Assembly (NCBI GenBank): GCA_963823495.1
Contig: CAWGLV010000001.1
Location: 1,922,001-1,986,000, forward strand
Direction: 5' to 3'
Length of the DNA: 64,000 nt
From: DATDAH01 sp963823495
GTDB taxonomy: Bacteria > Actinomycetota > Acidimicrobiia > Acidimicrobiales > DATDAH01
Part shown: one piece after another, positions 25,370 through 37,786 of the stretch
Numbering within the stretch: the stretch's first letter is position 1
Layout of the letters: every line of letters begins with the position of its first letter
Notes under the pieces: model-generated
Database searches by the model: none
Told to the model about the DNA's origin: nothing
The model's input: only the letters and a program-made list of their open reading frames with translations
Position numbers and translations under genes: made by a program

Positions 25370-26791
25370 ATGGCTGGCGCGGCGTTCTTCGACTTGGACC
25401 GGACCTTGCTGATCGGGGCCTCGGGGCCGGTCATCTCCACCGCGCTGCGGGACGCCGGGGTGATCACCGCGCCGACCATCCCGGGCGAGGGGCTGTTGTT
25501 CAAGGTGTTCGATGTCATCGGCGAGACCATCCCGGCGATGCTGCTCACCCGGCAGGCGGCCAAGGTGGCCAGGGGCTGGGACCAGGCCACGGTCCAGGCC
25601 GCCGCCAAGGAGGCGGCTGACGAGCTGGTCGACCGGGTCCTGCCCTATGCCCGGCTCCTGATCGCCCAGCACCGGGCCGAGGGGCGCCCCGTGGTGATGG
25701 CCACGACCACGCCGGTCGACCTGGTGACGCCGCTGGCGGAGCTGCTCGAGTTGGACGACGTGATCGCCACCCGGTACGGGCTCGATGACACCGGTGGCTA
25801 CGACGGGACCATCGACGGCGAGTTCGTGTGGGGGCCGGGCAAGCTCGCCGCCGTGCGGGCGTGGGCCGCGCCCCGAGGCATCCGCCTCCGGGATTCCTAC
25901 GCCTACTCCGACAGCTTCTATGACATCCCGCTCCTCAACGCGGTGGGCAGCCCGACCGCGGTGAACCCGGACCTCCGCCTGGCCGGGGTGGCCGCCGTCC
26001 GCCGGTGGCCGGTCCTGCACCTCGACGTGCCGCCCGGTGTGCCGAAGCTGGGCGGACTCGAGCCCCAGCAGGTGCTGCAGGCCTTCGCCCGACCCGAGCT
26101 GTTCCCCTTCGCCCGGTTCCACATCGAAGGCGTGGAGCACATCCCGTCGAAGGGTGGTGGCCTCGTCTGTGGCAACCACCGGAGCTACTTCGACCCGTTG
26201 GTGATGGGCATGACCCTCTCCAAGAAGGGTCGACCGGTCCGCTTCCTCGGCAAGAAGGAGGTCTTCGACGCCCCCGTGATCGGCGGCCTGGCCACGGCCA
26301 TGGGCGGTATCCGGGTCGACCGGGGCACGGGCTCCGATGAGCCGCTCGAGGCCGCCGCGGCGGCGCTCGCCGCCGGTCAGCTCGTCGCGCTCATGCCCCA
26401 GGGCACCATCCCTCGGGGCCCGGCCTTCTTCGACCCCGAGCTGAAGGGCCGGTGGGGGGCGGCCCGCCTGGCCGCCCAGACCAGGGTCCCGGTCATCCCC
26501 GTGGGGCTCTGGGGCACCGAGAAGGTCTGGCCCCGCAACGCCCGGCTCCCCGACGTCATGAACATCACCGATCCGCCGGACATCACGGTCACGGTCGGGC
26601 CCCCGGTCGAGCTCTCCTACGAGGACCCCGACACCGACACGGCCGCGATCATGGCCGCCATCGTCGCGCTCCTGCCCCCCGAGGCCCGCCAGCGCCGTGA
26701 GCCCACCGGCGAGGAGCTGGCCCGAACCTACCCGTCCGGCTGGACCGGCGACCCCGACGCCGAGACGGAACGCCGCCCGGGGACGGACTGA
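25370..26791 (+). CDS. HAD-IB hydrolase fused to a PlsC-type 1-acylglycerol-3-phosphate acyltransferase
   Basis: 473-residue bifunctional lipid enzyme. Residues about 5-215 form a HAD-IB phosphatase (motif I FFDLDRTLL, motif II in MATTTPVDLV, motif III region SYAYSDSFYDIPLL). Residues about 235-470 form an acyltransferase with NHRSYFDP (H-x4-D), substrate motif GGIRVDRG and PQGTIPRG. The pairing suggests acylation and dephosphorylation in phosphatidate/glycerolipid metabolism at the membrane face. A longer in-frame extension to 25130 runs through the 6C-like RNA and is rejected; ATG 25370 directly precedes the HAD motif. The tail ends in charged residues. Confidence 0.9.
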   Translation: MAGAAFFDLDRTLLIGASGPVISTALRDAGVITAPTIPGEGLLFKVFDVIGETIPAMLLTRQAAKVARGWDQATVQAAAKEAADELVDRVLPYARLLIAQHRAEGRPVVMATTTPVDLVTPLAELLELDDVIATRYGLDDTGGYDGTIDGEFVWGPGKLAAVRAWAAPRGIRLRDSYAYSDSFYDIPLLNAVGSPTAVNPDLRLAGVAAVRRWPVLHLDVPPGVPKLGGLEPQQVLQAFARPELFPFARFHIEGVEHIPSKGGGLVCGNHRSYFDPLVMGMTLSKKGRPVRFLGKKEVFDAPVIGGLATAMGGIRVDRGTGSDEPLEAAAAALAAGQLVALMPQGTIPRGPAFFDPELKGRWGAARLAAQTRVPVIPVGLWGTEKVWPRNARLPDVMNITDPPDITVTVGPPVELSYEDPDTDTAAIMAAIVALLPPEARQRREPTGEELARTYPSGWTGDPDAETERRPGTD

Positions 26792-26817
26792 GGAGGATCA
26801 GCCCTCGGCCCGAGGTC

Positions 26818-27366
26818 TCAAGCGGCCGCGGGATCGGCGGGTTCGACGCGTCGCCAGTGGAAGAGGTAGAGCGCGATCCCCACGCCGAGGAAGATCAGGC
26901 CGCTGAGGAGCTCGTCGATGGCCGCCTGCCGCGCCTGGCTGCGGAGCTCGTCCTCGGTGGCTTCGATCACCTCGTTGGTCGCGTCGAGGCTCTCGTCGTC
27001 GAGACTGCCTTCGAACTGGCTCGCGGCGCTGTTGACGCCGGCATCGACCAGCCCGAGGATGGTAGTGGCGAACCGGGCCACGGGGTCGCCCTGCTGGGCG
27101 ATGTCCGGCGAGGCCACGTGGACGATGCCCTGGGCGGTGTTCACTGCCCCCCACGTCCCGACCAGGATCCCGATGAGGCAGGCCAGGTAGTAGAAGGTGG
27201 GCCGCACCCATGGCGGGCCGGTCAAGCCGATCGCGGGGCGCGGGGCCTTTGGCCCCGCTTGCGGCGCAGCGGCCGAATGGGTGGCCGGCGCCCCTCGCGG
27301 CGTGATCGGTGGCGTCGTCGGCGGGGGCGGGAGGTTCGGTGCCGGCCCGGCCGGCTGGTCGCTCAT
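26818..27366 (-). CDS. Small two-helix membrane protein, unknown function
   Basis: 182 residues, not recognised. A proline-rich cytoplasmic-type N-terminus (about 50 residues) is followed by a membrane helix (YYLACLIGILVGTWGAV, residues about 59-75), a roughly 80-residue acidic segment predicted helical (DDESLDATNEVIEATEDELRSQA), a second helix (LLSGLIFLGVGIALYLF) and a short basic end. Encoded between the HAD/acyltransferase and aconitase genes on the aconitase strand, 58 bp after its stop. A TAGGGT box 9 nt before the ATG could serve it independently. Composition matches its neighbours. Confidence 0.72.
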   Translation of the reverse strand: MSDQPAGPAPNLPPPPTTPPITPRGAPATHSAAAPQAGPKAPRPAIGLTGPPWVRPTFYYLACLIGILVGTWGAVNTAQGIVHVASPDIAQQGDPVARFATTILGLVDAGVNSAASQFEGSLDDESLDATNEVIEATEDELRSQARQAAIDELLSGLIFLGVGIALYLFHWRRVEPADPAAA

Positions 27367-27424
27367 CGAGCCGAAACCCTACTCGCACACCGGTGCGGCC
27401 GCCGCCGCAGCACCGCAGCCGGCC

Positions 27425-29701
27425 TCAGCCCTCGGCGACCTTCTGGCGGATGAGGTTGAGGGCGCTGCCGGCCCTGAACCACTCGATCTGCTCGGGGGAG
27501 AGGGTCTGGACCGCGTCGAAGTCGACGGTGGTGCCGTCGGGTCGGGTGATGCGGCACGACACCGTGCCCTCGGGCTGCAGGTCGGCCAGGCCCAGGACCG
27601 AGATGCGGTCGTCCTCGCCGATCTGGTCGTAGGCGGCGGGGTCGGCGAAGGTCAGGGCCAGCACGCCCTGCTTCTTGAGGTTGGTCTCTGCGATGCGGGC
27701 GAAGGAGCGGGCGAACACCACCTTGGCGTTGCGGAAGCGGGGTTCCATGGCGGCGTGCTCCCGTGACGAGCCTTCGCCGTAGTTCTCGTCGCCGACGGCG
27801 GCCCAGCCCTGGCCCGCCTCGTGGTAGTGCTGGGCGATCTCGGGGAAGGGCTTCACCGTCCCGTCGAGCTGGTCCTTGCCCTCACCGGCGATCCCGGTGT
27901 GGGCGTTGACGGCTCCGAGGAAGAGGTTGCCGCTGATGTTCTCCAGGTGGCCCCGGTACCTGAGCCAGGGCCCGGCGGCCGAGATGTGGTCGGTGGTGCA
28001 CTTGCCCTGGGCCTTCACCAGGACCGGCAGGTCGAGGTAGTCGTCGCCGTCCCAGGCGGCGAAGGGCTCGAGGAGCTGGAGCCGCTCGGATTCCGGGCGC
28101 ACGACGACCTGTACGTCGGCGCCGTCGACGGGGGCCTCCACGAAGCCGCTCTCGCCGGGGTCGAAGCCCCGGGCGGGGAGCTCCTCGCCGACGGGGACGA
28201 CCAGCTTCACCTGTTCACCGGCGTCGTTGGTCAGCGTGTCGGTGACGGGGTCGAAGTCCACGGTGCCGGCCAGGGCCAGGGCCACGACCGTCTCCGGGGA
28301 GGTGACGAAGGCCAGGGTCGAAGCCAGGCCGTCGTTGCGCTTGGGGAAGTTGCGGTTGTAGGAGGTGACGATCGTGTTGACGTCGCCTTCGGAGACGTCG
28401 GATCGGGCCCACTGGCCGATGCAGGGGCCGCAGGCGTTCGCCAGAACGGTCGCTCCGATGCGGTCGAAGTCCGCGAGCAGGCCGTCGCGTTCGATGGTGG
28501 CCCGCACCTGCTCGGAGCCGGGGGTGATCATCAGGTCGGTCTTGGTGCGCAGGCCGTTGTCGGCGGCGTGGCGGGCGATCGAGGCCGCTCGGGTGATGTC
28601 CTCGTAGGACGAGTTGGTGCAGGAGCCGACCAGGGCGTAGCTGATCTCCTTGGGCCAGCCCTCGGTCTCGGCCTCCTCGCCCAGGGCGTTCACCGAACGA
28701 GCCCGGTCCGGGGTGTGGGGGCCGTTGATCAGGGGGCGCAGTTCGCCGAGGTCGATCTCGATGACCTGATCGAAGTACCCGGCGGGGTCGGCCAGGACCT
28801 CATCGTCGGCCCGCAGGTGCTCGGCCACCGCATCGGCCAGGTCGGCATGGTCCTCCCGGCCGGTGGACTTCAGGTAGCGGGCCGCCGCGGGGTCATAGGC
28901 GAACAGCGACGTGGTGGCGCCGATCTCGGCGCCCATGTTGCAGATGGTCGCCTTGCCGGTGGTCGAGATCGAGTCGGCGCCGGGTCCGAAGTACTCGACG
29001 ATGGCCCCGGTGCCGCCCTTGACGGTCAGGATCCTGGCCACCTCGAGGATCACGTCCTTGGAGGCGGTCCAGCCGTTGAGCTCGCCGGTCAGGTGGACCC
29101 CGATCAGCTTCGGCCAACGCACGTTGAACGGGAAGCCGGTCATGACGTCCACCGCGTCGGCCCCACCGACGCCGATGGCGACCATGCCGAGGCCGCCCGC
29201 GTTGGGCGTGTGGCTGTCGGTGCCGATCATCATCCCGCCGGGGAAGGCGTAGTTCTCGAGCACGACCTGGTGGATGATCCCCGAGCCCGGCTTCCAGAAG
29301 CCGATGCCGTACCGGGCGGAGACCGACTCGAGGAAGTCGTAGACCTCGGCGTTGCCCTCGACCGCGGCCTGCAGGTCGGTCTTGGCGTCGACCCGGGCCT
29401 GGATCAGGTGGTCGCAGTGCACGGTCGCGGGGACCTCGGCCTCGTCGAGGCCGGCGGTCATGAACTGGAGCAGCGCCATCTGGGCCGTGGCGTCCTGCAT
29501 GGCGACCCGGTCGGGACGGAGGTCGACGTAGGACTTCCCCCGCTCGGTGGCCTGGTCCGGCCGGTCGAGGTGGTTGATCAGGACCTTCTCGGCGAAGGTC
29601 AGGGGCCGCCCGAGGCGCTCCCGGCCCCGGGTCACCCGCTCGGGCAGGCGCCCGTAGACCCCCTGGATCAGGTCGATCGGCGTGCGGGCGGTCTCGGCCA
29701 T
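27425..29701 (-). CDS. acn: Aconitate hydratase (mitochondrial-type)
   Basis: Isomerises citrate to isocitrate. 758 residues with a complete four-domain aconitase; cluster ligands are Cys361 (GSCTNSS), Cys424 and Cys427 (NACGPCIGQW). Substrate residues are visible in GTDSHTPNAGG, KCTTDHISAAGPW and YGEGSSREHAA. Length and the order of motifs fit the mitochondrial/AcnA-like group without a long linker. ATG 29701 has AAGGGG 6 nt upstream; an upstream in-frame ATG at 29773 would overlap the promoter. A GntR regulator is divergent, with palindromes in the shared 83-bp gap. Confidence 0.96.
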   Translation of the reverse strand: MAETARTPIDLIQGVYGRLPERVTRGRERLGRPLTFAEKVLINHLDRPDQATERGKSYVDLRPDRVAMQDATAQMALLQFMTAGLDEAEVPATVHCDHLIQARVDAKTDLQAAVEGNAEVYDFLESVSARYGIGFWKPGSGIIHQVVLENYAFPGGMMIGTDSHTPNAGGLGMVAIGVGGADAVDVMTGFPFNVRWPKLIGVHLTGELNGWTASKDVILEVARILTVKGGTGAIVEYFGPGADSISTTGKATICNMGAEIGATTSLFAYDPAAARYLKSTGREDHADLADAVAEHLRADDEVLADPAGYFDQVIEIDLGELRPLINGPHTPDRARSVNALGEEAETEGWPKEISYALVGSCTNSSYEDITRAASIARHAADNGLRTKTDLMITPGSEQVRATIERDGLLADFDRIGATVLANACGPCIGQWARSDVSEGDVNTIVTSYNRNFPKRNDGLASTLAFVTSPETVVALALAGTVDFDPVTDTLTNDAGEQVKLVVPVGEELPARGFDPGESGFVEAPVDGADVQVVVRPESERLQLLEPFAAWDGDDYLDLPVLVKAQGKCTTDHISAAGPWLRYRGHLENISGNLFLGAVNAHTGIAGEGKDQLDGTVKPFPEIAQHYHEAGQGWAAVGDENYGEGSSREHAAMEPRFRNAKVVFARSFARIAETNLKKQGVLALTFADPAAYDQIGEDDRISVLGLADLQPEGTVSCRITRPDGTTVDFDAVQTLSPEQIEWFRAGSALNLIRQKVAEG

Positions 29702-29748
29702 TGCGGTCCCCTTGGTGGTGGAGGCGTTGGGTTTCTGGCGGTCTCGGG

Positions 29749-29784
29749 TTGCTTCTCGAAGCGAACCATACAAGTATAAGACAA
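29749..29784. promoter_or_regulatory. acn-gntR divergent promoter/operator region
   Basis: AT-rich gap containing two palindromes: GCTTC-TC-GAAGC (29751-29762) and ATAC-AA-GTAT (29768-29777). For acn, TATGGT (29770-29765) or TATACT (29778-29773) on the minus strand are -10 candidates; for gntR, TATAAG at 29775-29780. The second palindrome overlaps the -10 candidates of both genes, as expected for an autoregulating GntR protein that also controls aconitase (inference). Confidence 0.4.
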
Positions 29785-30522
29785 GTGCGCCACCATCGCT
29801 ACCGGGAGATCGCCGACTCCCTGCGCCGACGCGTCGAGGCGGGGGAGTTCGTCGCCGGCGGCCTCCTGCCCAGCGAGGCCGACCTGGTCGAACGCTACAA
29901 GGCCAGCCGGGTCACGGTCCGACGAGCCCTGGAGGACCTCCGGACCGAGGGCCTGGTGGACTCCCGGCAGGGCTCGGGTTGGTACGTGGCCACCGATCCG
30001 CTGCCCCAGAACCTGGGTCGCCTCGGCACCATCGAGGACCAGCTCCTGGCCTCGGGGCGCAGCAGCGAGCGGCGCATCCTGGACTTCGCCTTCGGGCCCG
30101 CGCCCCCCGACGTGGCGGAGGTGCTCGGGGCGACCACCGTGCTCGAGACCCGGCGCCTGAACCTGGCCGACGGCGAGCCCTTCGCCCTCGTCACCGTGTG
30201 GTGTCCCGAGGGGCTGGCCTCGGGGTTCTCCCGCGACGAGGTCGAGGCCCGTCCGTTCTACGAGCTCCTGGGGGTGGAACTGGGCTCGGCCCGTCAGCGC
30301 ATCCGGGCCGGGGCGGCCACGGTCGAGGAGGCCGAGCTGCTGGGGATGCTCCCCGGGGGGCCGGTGCTGCGGTGTCGGCGCCTCACCGAAGCCGCCGACG
30401 GGCGACCGGTCCTGGCCTCCGAGCACACCTTCCCCGCCCACCGGACCGAGTTCGTGGTCGACCTGGCGACCTCGGAGCCCTCGATCGCCCCCAGCGGCCT
30501 ACGGCTGGTCGAGGAGGGCTGA
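29785..30522 (+). CDS. GntR-family regulator, HutC/FadR-like with UTRA domain
   Basis: 245 residues. The N-terminal winged helix (RHHRYREIADSLRRRVEAGEFVAGGLLPSEADLVERYKASRVTVRRAL, about residues 2-70 in all) is a standard GntR DNA-binding domain. The C-terminal UTRA effector domain has ETRRLNLADGEPFAL and the final VLASEHTFPAHRTEFVVDL strands. GTG 29785 is preferred to an upstream in-frame codon that overlaps the acn start. Adjacent and divergent to acn, so aconitase is the first candidate target. It ends 3 bp from the convergent membrane-protein stop. Confidence 0.9.
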   Translation: MRHHRYREIADSLRRRVEAGEFVAGGLLPSEADLVERYKASRVTVRRALEDLRTEGLVDSRQGSGWYVATDPLPQNLGRLGTIEDQLLASGRSSERRILDFAFGPAPPDVAEVLGATTVLETRRLNLADGEPFALVTVWCPEGLASGFSRDEVEARPFYELLGVELGSARQRIRAGAATVEEAELLGMLPGGPVLRCRRLTEAADGRPVLASEHTFPAHRTEFVVDLATSEPSIAPSGLRLVEEG

Positions 30523-30525
30523 CCC

Positions 30526-30957
30526 TCAGCCGTCCGGCTGGCTGGTCACCTTGTCGCTGCCGGGTTCGCCCGCCACCTTGTCCGGTGGCTCGTAGGTGAA
30601 GTACAGGACGATGAGGAGCACGACGAAGAGCGCCAGGGTCGTCAGGCCCGCGACCAGGCCGGCCTTGGCCCGCTTGCGGTCCCGCGCCCGATCGACATCG
30701 CCGGGCCCGATCTCCCGCAGGAGCCTGCGGCCCAGGTAGATCCCGGCGGCGGCCAGCGAGAGCATGATGACCGGGATCGGGACGACGATCAGGAACAACA
30801 GCGAGCCGAACCCGCAGAGCATGGCGATGAGGGGCCGGCGGTCGGCCGAGCCGGCGGCGGGGACGGCCTCGGGCGGGGGCGGCCCACCGTCGAGGACCTC
30901 GGGGGTCAGGACCTCGCCGTCGGTGTCGCCGCCCGTGGGCTCGTCGTCGGGGCTCAC
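30526..30957 (-). CDS. Hypothetical membrane protein
   Basis: 143 residues, family not recognised. An acidic/proline-rich leader (about 40 residues) precedes two to three hydrophobic segments: PLIAMLCGFGSLLFLIVVPIPVIMLSL, AAAGIYLGRRLL and, after a basic loop RARDRKRAKAG, VAGLTTLALFVVLLIVLYF. The layout resembles DUF4190-like proteins. GTG 30957 overlaps the nitroreductase stop (GTGA), which fixes the start and shows coupling; longer in-frame starts would lie inside the nitroreductase gene. Confidence 0.7.
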   Translation of the reverse strand: MSPDDEPTGGDTDGEVLTPEVLDGGPPPPEAVPAAGSADRRPLIAMLCGFGSLLFLIVVPIPVIMLSLAAAGIYLGRRLLREIGPGDVDRARDRKRAKAGLVAGLTTLALFVVLLIVLYFTYEPPDKVAGEPGSDKVTSQPDG

Positions 30958-31607
30958 CACTGGCCCCAGTGGGTGCGATCCGCCGCCGAGACCCGGCTGG
31001 CGGGCTTGAAGTCGGTTCCCAGGGTGTGGGCCACCGGGATGAGGCCGACCTGGGTGACCGACTCGTAGGGGATGCCGAGCAGTTCGGCGGCTTCCTGCTC
31101 CTGGGGCAGGTGCAACGTGGTCCAGACGGTACCGAGGCCCCGCTCCCGAGCGGCGAGCATGAAGCTCCAGACCGCGGGCATGATCGAGCCCCACATCGAC
31201 GCCTGGATGAAGGACGGTGTCCCCTCGTTCATGCGCCCGTCCATGCAGGGGATGACCCAGACCGGCACGTCCTCCAGCCGCCGGGCGAGATAGGTGGCCG
31301 AGTCGACCACGGCGCCGAGGCGATCGGTGCGGGGGTCGTCGTCGGCGTAGGGCGACTTCCTGGCGTCATCGCCTCCGTAGAAGGCGAAGAAGTTCGTCCG
31401 GTAGTGGTCGGCGATGGCCTTCTTCACCTCGGCGTCGGTGACCACCACGAAGTGGTAGGTCTGGCTGTTGGAGCCCGTCGGGGCCTGGATACCGATGTCG
31501 AGGCACTCCTCGATCACCTCGCGCTCGACCGGCCGGTCGAAGTCGAGGCGCTTGCGCACGGCGCGGGTGGTGGTCAGCACCTCGTCGGCACTCAGGTTCA
31601 GATGCAC
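30954..31607 (-). CDS. Nitroreductase-family FMN oxidoreductase
   Basis: 217 residues. The N-terminal FMN-binding signature TTRAVRKRLDFDRPVEREVIEECLDIG...APTGSNSQTYHFV is typical of the family (RxxR...AP-xG-N-Q). The C-terminal GLGTVWTTLHLP and GLIPVAHTLGTDFKPA complete the fold. The function is reduction of nitro compounds, flavins or quinones with NAD(P)H; the real substrate is unknown. GTG 31607 is chosen because TACCCT lies 8 nt upstream; an in-frame ATG at 31640 would add 11 residues. Coupled to the membrane protein downstream. Confidence 0.87.
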   Translation of the reverse strand: MHLNLSADEVLTTTRAVRKRLDFDRPVEREVIEECLDIGIQAPTGSNSQTYHFVVVTDAEVKKAIADHYRTNFFAFYGGDDARKSPYADDDPRTDRLGAVVDSATYLARRLEDVPVWVIPCMDGRMNEGTPSFIQASMWGSIMPAVWSFMLAARERGLGTVWTTLHLPQEQEAAELLGIPYESVTQVGLIPVAHTLGTDFKPASRVSAADRTHWGQW

Positions 31608-31621
31608 GGCGGCCCAGGGTA
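31608..31621 (-). promoter_or_regulatory. Leaderless promoter of the nitroreductase gene
   Basis: Minus-strand TACCCT (31621-31616), 8-nt spacer, GTG 31607. Confidence 0.4.
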
Positions 31622-31691
31622 GGCAACCCGGCCCGGTCATCGGTCGTCGGCGCCCGCACTGCGGCACGACGTCGGTTGACGGGGGGACCCT

Positions 31692-32072
31692 TCAGGACGG
31701 CGGGGCGACGAGGGTCACGACGGCGAGGACCCCGAGCACGCCGTTGCGGGCGACGTCGGTCCAGGCGAGCGGGTGGCTGCGGATGCCGCCGAAGCAACGG
31801 CACGGTGCGGTCGTGCCCGCCCGCAGCAGTCGGAGGATCAGCACGGTGAACACGGCCAGGAGGCTCAGGGCCACGAGGGCCCCGCCGACCGGGGCGACGA
31901 GGAGCAGCACGGCCGTGGCGATCTCGACACTCGCCACCTGTACAACCCGCGGCCCGGGTCGGGAGAGGCCCAGCGCCGCGAAGCCGTCCTGGGTGGCTCG
32001 GAGGTCGGCGAACTTGGTCCCACCGGCCCAGGCGAAGACGACGGCCAGGGTCACCGGGGCGATCCAGCGCAT
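31692..32072 (-). CDS. MauE/DoxX-family membrane protein
   Basis: 126 residues with four hydrophobic segments: residues 2-18 (WIAPVTLAVVFAWAGG, then TKFADL), about 44-60, 63-80 and 105-122. The CRC pair in APCRCFGG at the cytoplasmic side matches MauE-like proteins, which are linked to thiol/disulfide chemistry. It follows gltB on the same strand by 14 bp and is likely co-transcribed. ATG 32072 begins at the first helix. A partner DsbD/MauD-like thioredoxin is not present nearby. Confidence 0.78.
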   Translation of the reverse strand: MRWIAPVTLAVVFAWAGGTKFADLRATQDGFAALGLSRPGPRVVQVASVEIATAVLLLVAPVGGALVALSLLAVFTVLILRLLRAGTTAPCRCFGGIRSHPLAWTDVARNGVLGVLAVVTLVAPPS

Positions 32073-32086
32073 CGGGGTCCGGTGGG

Positions 32087-36487
<4,401 letters not shown>

Positions 36488-36834
36488 CGACTCACTCCTC
36501 CTGCTGGGTGGGCCGCGTCGGGCCCGATGGCGGACTGCTGGCCCGTTCCCAGGGCGCGAAAGTCGGCGGTGACAGGAGCGCGGCGCCGTTGCCTGAGCCC
36601 GGGAGGGCGTCTGGGGAGTGTAGCCGAGGCCGATCTGAACCTCGCCAACGGAATGACTCCCGAAACCGATGGCAACGATCGGGAGGGGGGTCGGGCCACC
36701 GTGCCGTCGGGGGCCTACACCCTCATCTGGCGTCACTTGTGGTTGCTCTACGACCGCAAGCAACGCCTTTTCGGGACGTCGCCGCCGGCGGGCTCGGAAC
36801 CGCCCTGGTGTGATCGGGTGGCCCGACCGGAGCT
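36488..36834. other. gltB upstream region, 347 bp
   Basis: Separates gltB from the acyltransferase gene on the same strand. On the minus strand TACACT (36622-36617) is a plausible -10, giving a leader of roughly 120 nt that contains GGGCC/GGCCC inverted repeats and the AGGAGG site. I do not recognise a riboswitch. A 61-codon ORF runs on the plus strand (separate entry). Nothing else is evident. Confidence 0.4.
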
Positions 36835-36838
36835 CTAG
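36653..36838 (+). CDS. Possible 61-residue small protein, unknown
   Basis: ATG 36653 to TAG 36838. The product is polar at first, then has an aromatic/basic centre (YTLIWRHLWLLYDRKQRLFG) and a Pro-rich tail with one Cys. About 80 percent of third positions are G or C, somewhat below the surrounding genes. There is no ribosome site or obvious promoter. Its stop shares the palindrome CTAG with the stop of the convergent acyltransferase gene. It could be chance coding in the gltB leader region, so confidence is low. Confidence 0.25.
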   Translation: MTPETDGNDREGGRATVPSGAYTLIWRHLWLLYDRKQRLFGTSPPAGSEPPWCDRVARPEL

Positions 36839-37749
36839 ACCTTGGGCCAGCGCCGCCGTTGACGGGCGCGGCCCTTGCGGTCGCCCAGGGCCCAGGCCCG
36901 GCGCCACGTGGGCGCATCGGGGCCGGTCAGCGCGGGTGTGGTGCCGGTGTGGACCCGTTGGCGGGCGGCCCACCAATCCGTCGTGGACTCGTCGGCCAGG
37001 GCGGCCACGGCGGCCTCGATGCGCTCGTTGAACGTGGTGCTGGACTCGCCCTCGTGCGCGGCCATCGGATGACCGAACGTCAGTCGGGTGTGGGCGGGCT
37101 TGGGGTACTTCATGCCCTTGCCGAGGATCTTGCCGGTGCCGGCGATGTGGACCGGTACCACGGGGACCGAGCAACGCAGGGCCAGGTAGGCGGCCCCGCC
37201 GCGGAACTCCTGGCCCCAGCCGTCGGGAGATCGGCCGCCCTCGGGGAAGAGGGTCAGGCTCCAGCCCCCGTCGATGAGGGAGGCGGCCTGGTCGGCGCCG
37301 CGGCGGCTGACCTTGGACCGCTCGATGGGGATGGCCCCGATGGCGAGCGCCGACAGGGCCGAGGTGATCGGCGTGCCGAAGAAGTAGTCGGCCGCGGCAC
37401 CGACGAACATCTTGTTGCGCCAGGGCTCGGGGATCGAGCTGAGGAGCAGCGGGGTGTCGAGGTGGCTGTGGTGGTTGGCGACGAAGATCGCCGGGCCCTC
37501 CAGCGTGCTGAGCCGGTCGACGCCGCGGAACTGCGGGTCGGCCAGGGCCTTGGCCGCCGGCTTGACGACGGTGTTGAGCAGGACCAGCCGGGTGGCCCGG
37601 GCGGGCCACCGGCGGGCCCAGGTCGTGTCGTAGGCGCCCCCCTTGCGGGCCTTGACCACGGGCGGCTCCACGCCCCGGGGGATCGCCGGCGCCCGGTACG
37701 GGAACGGCAGCGACCGCACCAGCCGCGTCGGCGCGAACCGGACCTTCAT
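36835..37749 (-). CDS. PlsC-type 1-acylglycerol-3-phosphate acyltransferase
   Basis: 304 residues. Acyltransferase motifs are NHHSHLDT (H-x4-D), GAIPIERSK, FPEGGRSPDG and VPVVPVHIAGT. The basic C-terminus and a single hydrophobic N-terminal segment (RLVLLNTVV) fit a peripheral membrane enzyme that acylates a glycerolipid or similar acceptor. The start has TGGAGG 9 nt upstream and lies 37 bp after the LarA-like gene, making it the last gene of the operon that begins with the acyl-CoA reductase. Confidence 0.86.
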   Translation of the reverse strand: MKVRFAPTRLVRSLPFPYRAPAIPRGVEPPVVKARKGGAYDTTWARRWPARATRLVLLNTVVKPAAKALADPQFRGVDRLSTLEGPAIFVANHHSHLDTPLLLSSIPEPWRNKMFVGAAADYFFGTPITSALSALAIGAIPIERSKVSRRGADQAASLIDGGWSLTLFPEGGRSPDGWGQEFRGGAAYLALRCSVPVVPVHIAGTGKILGKGMKYPKPAHTRLTFGHPMAAHEGESSTTFNERIEAAVAALADESTTDWWAARQRVHTGTTPALTGPDAPTWRRAWALGDRKGRARQRRRWPKV

Positions 37750-37786
37750 CGGTCCGGCCTCCAGGCGACGGATGGGGGCCGACCGG

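Noticed and set aside
27238..27275. GCGGGGCC/GGCCCCGC hairpin considered as a terminator
   Set aside because: It lies inside the coding frame of the small membrane protein and has no T-run; it most likely reflects the protein's Ala/Pro codons.
36488..36834. Riboswitch in the gltB leader
   Set aside because: Only generic GC inverted repeats; no motif of the glutamine-responsive RNA classes known to me could be recognised.
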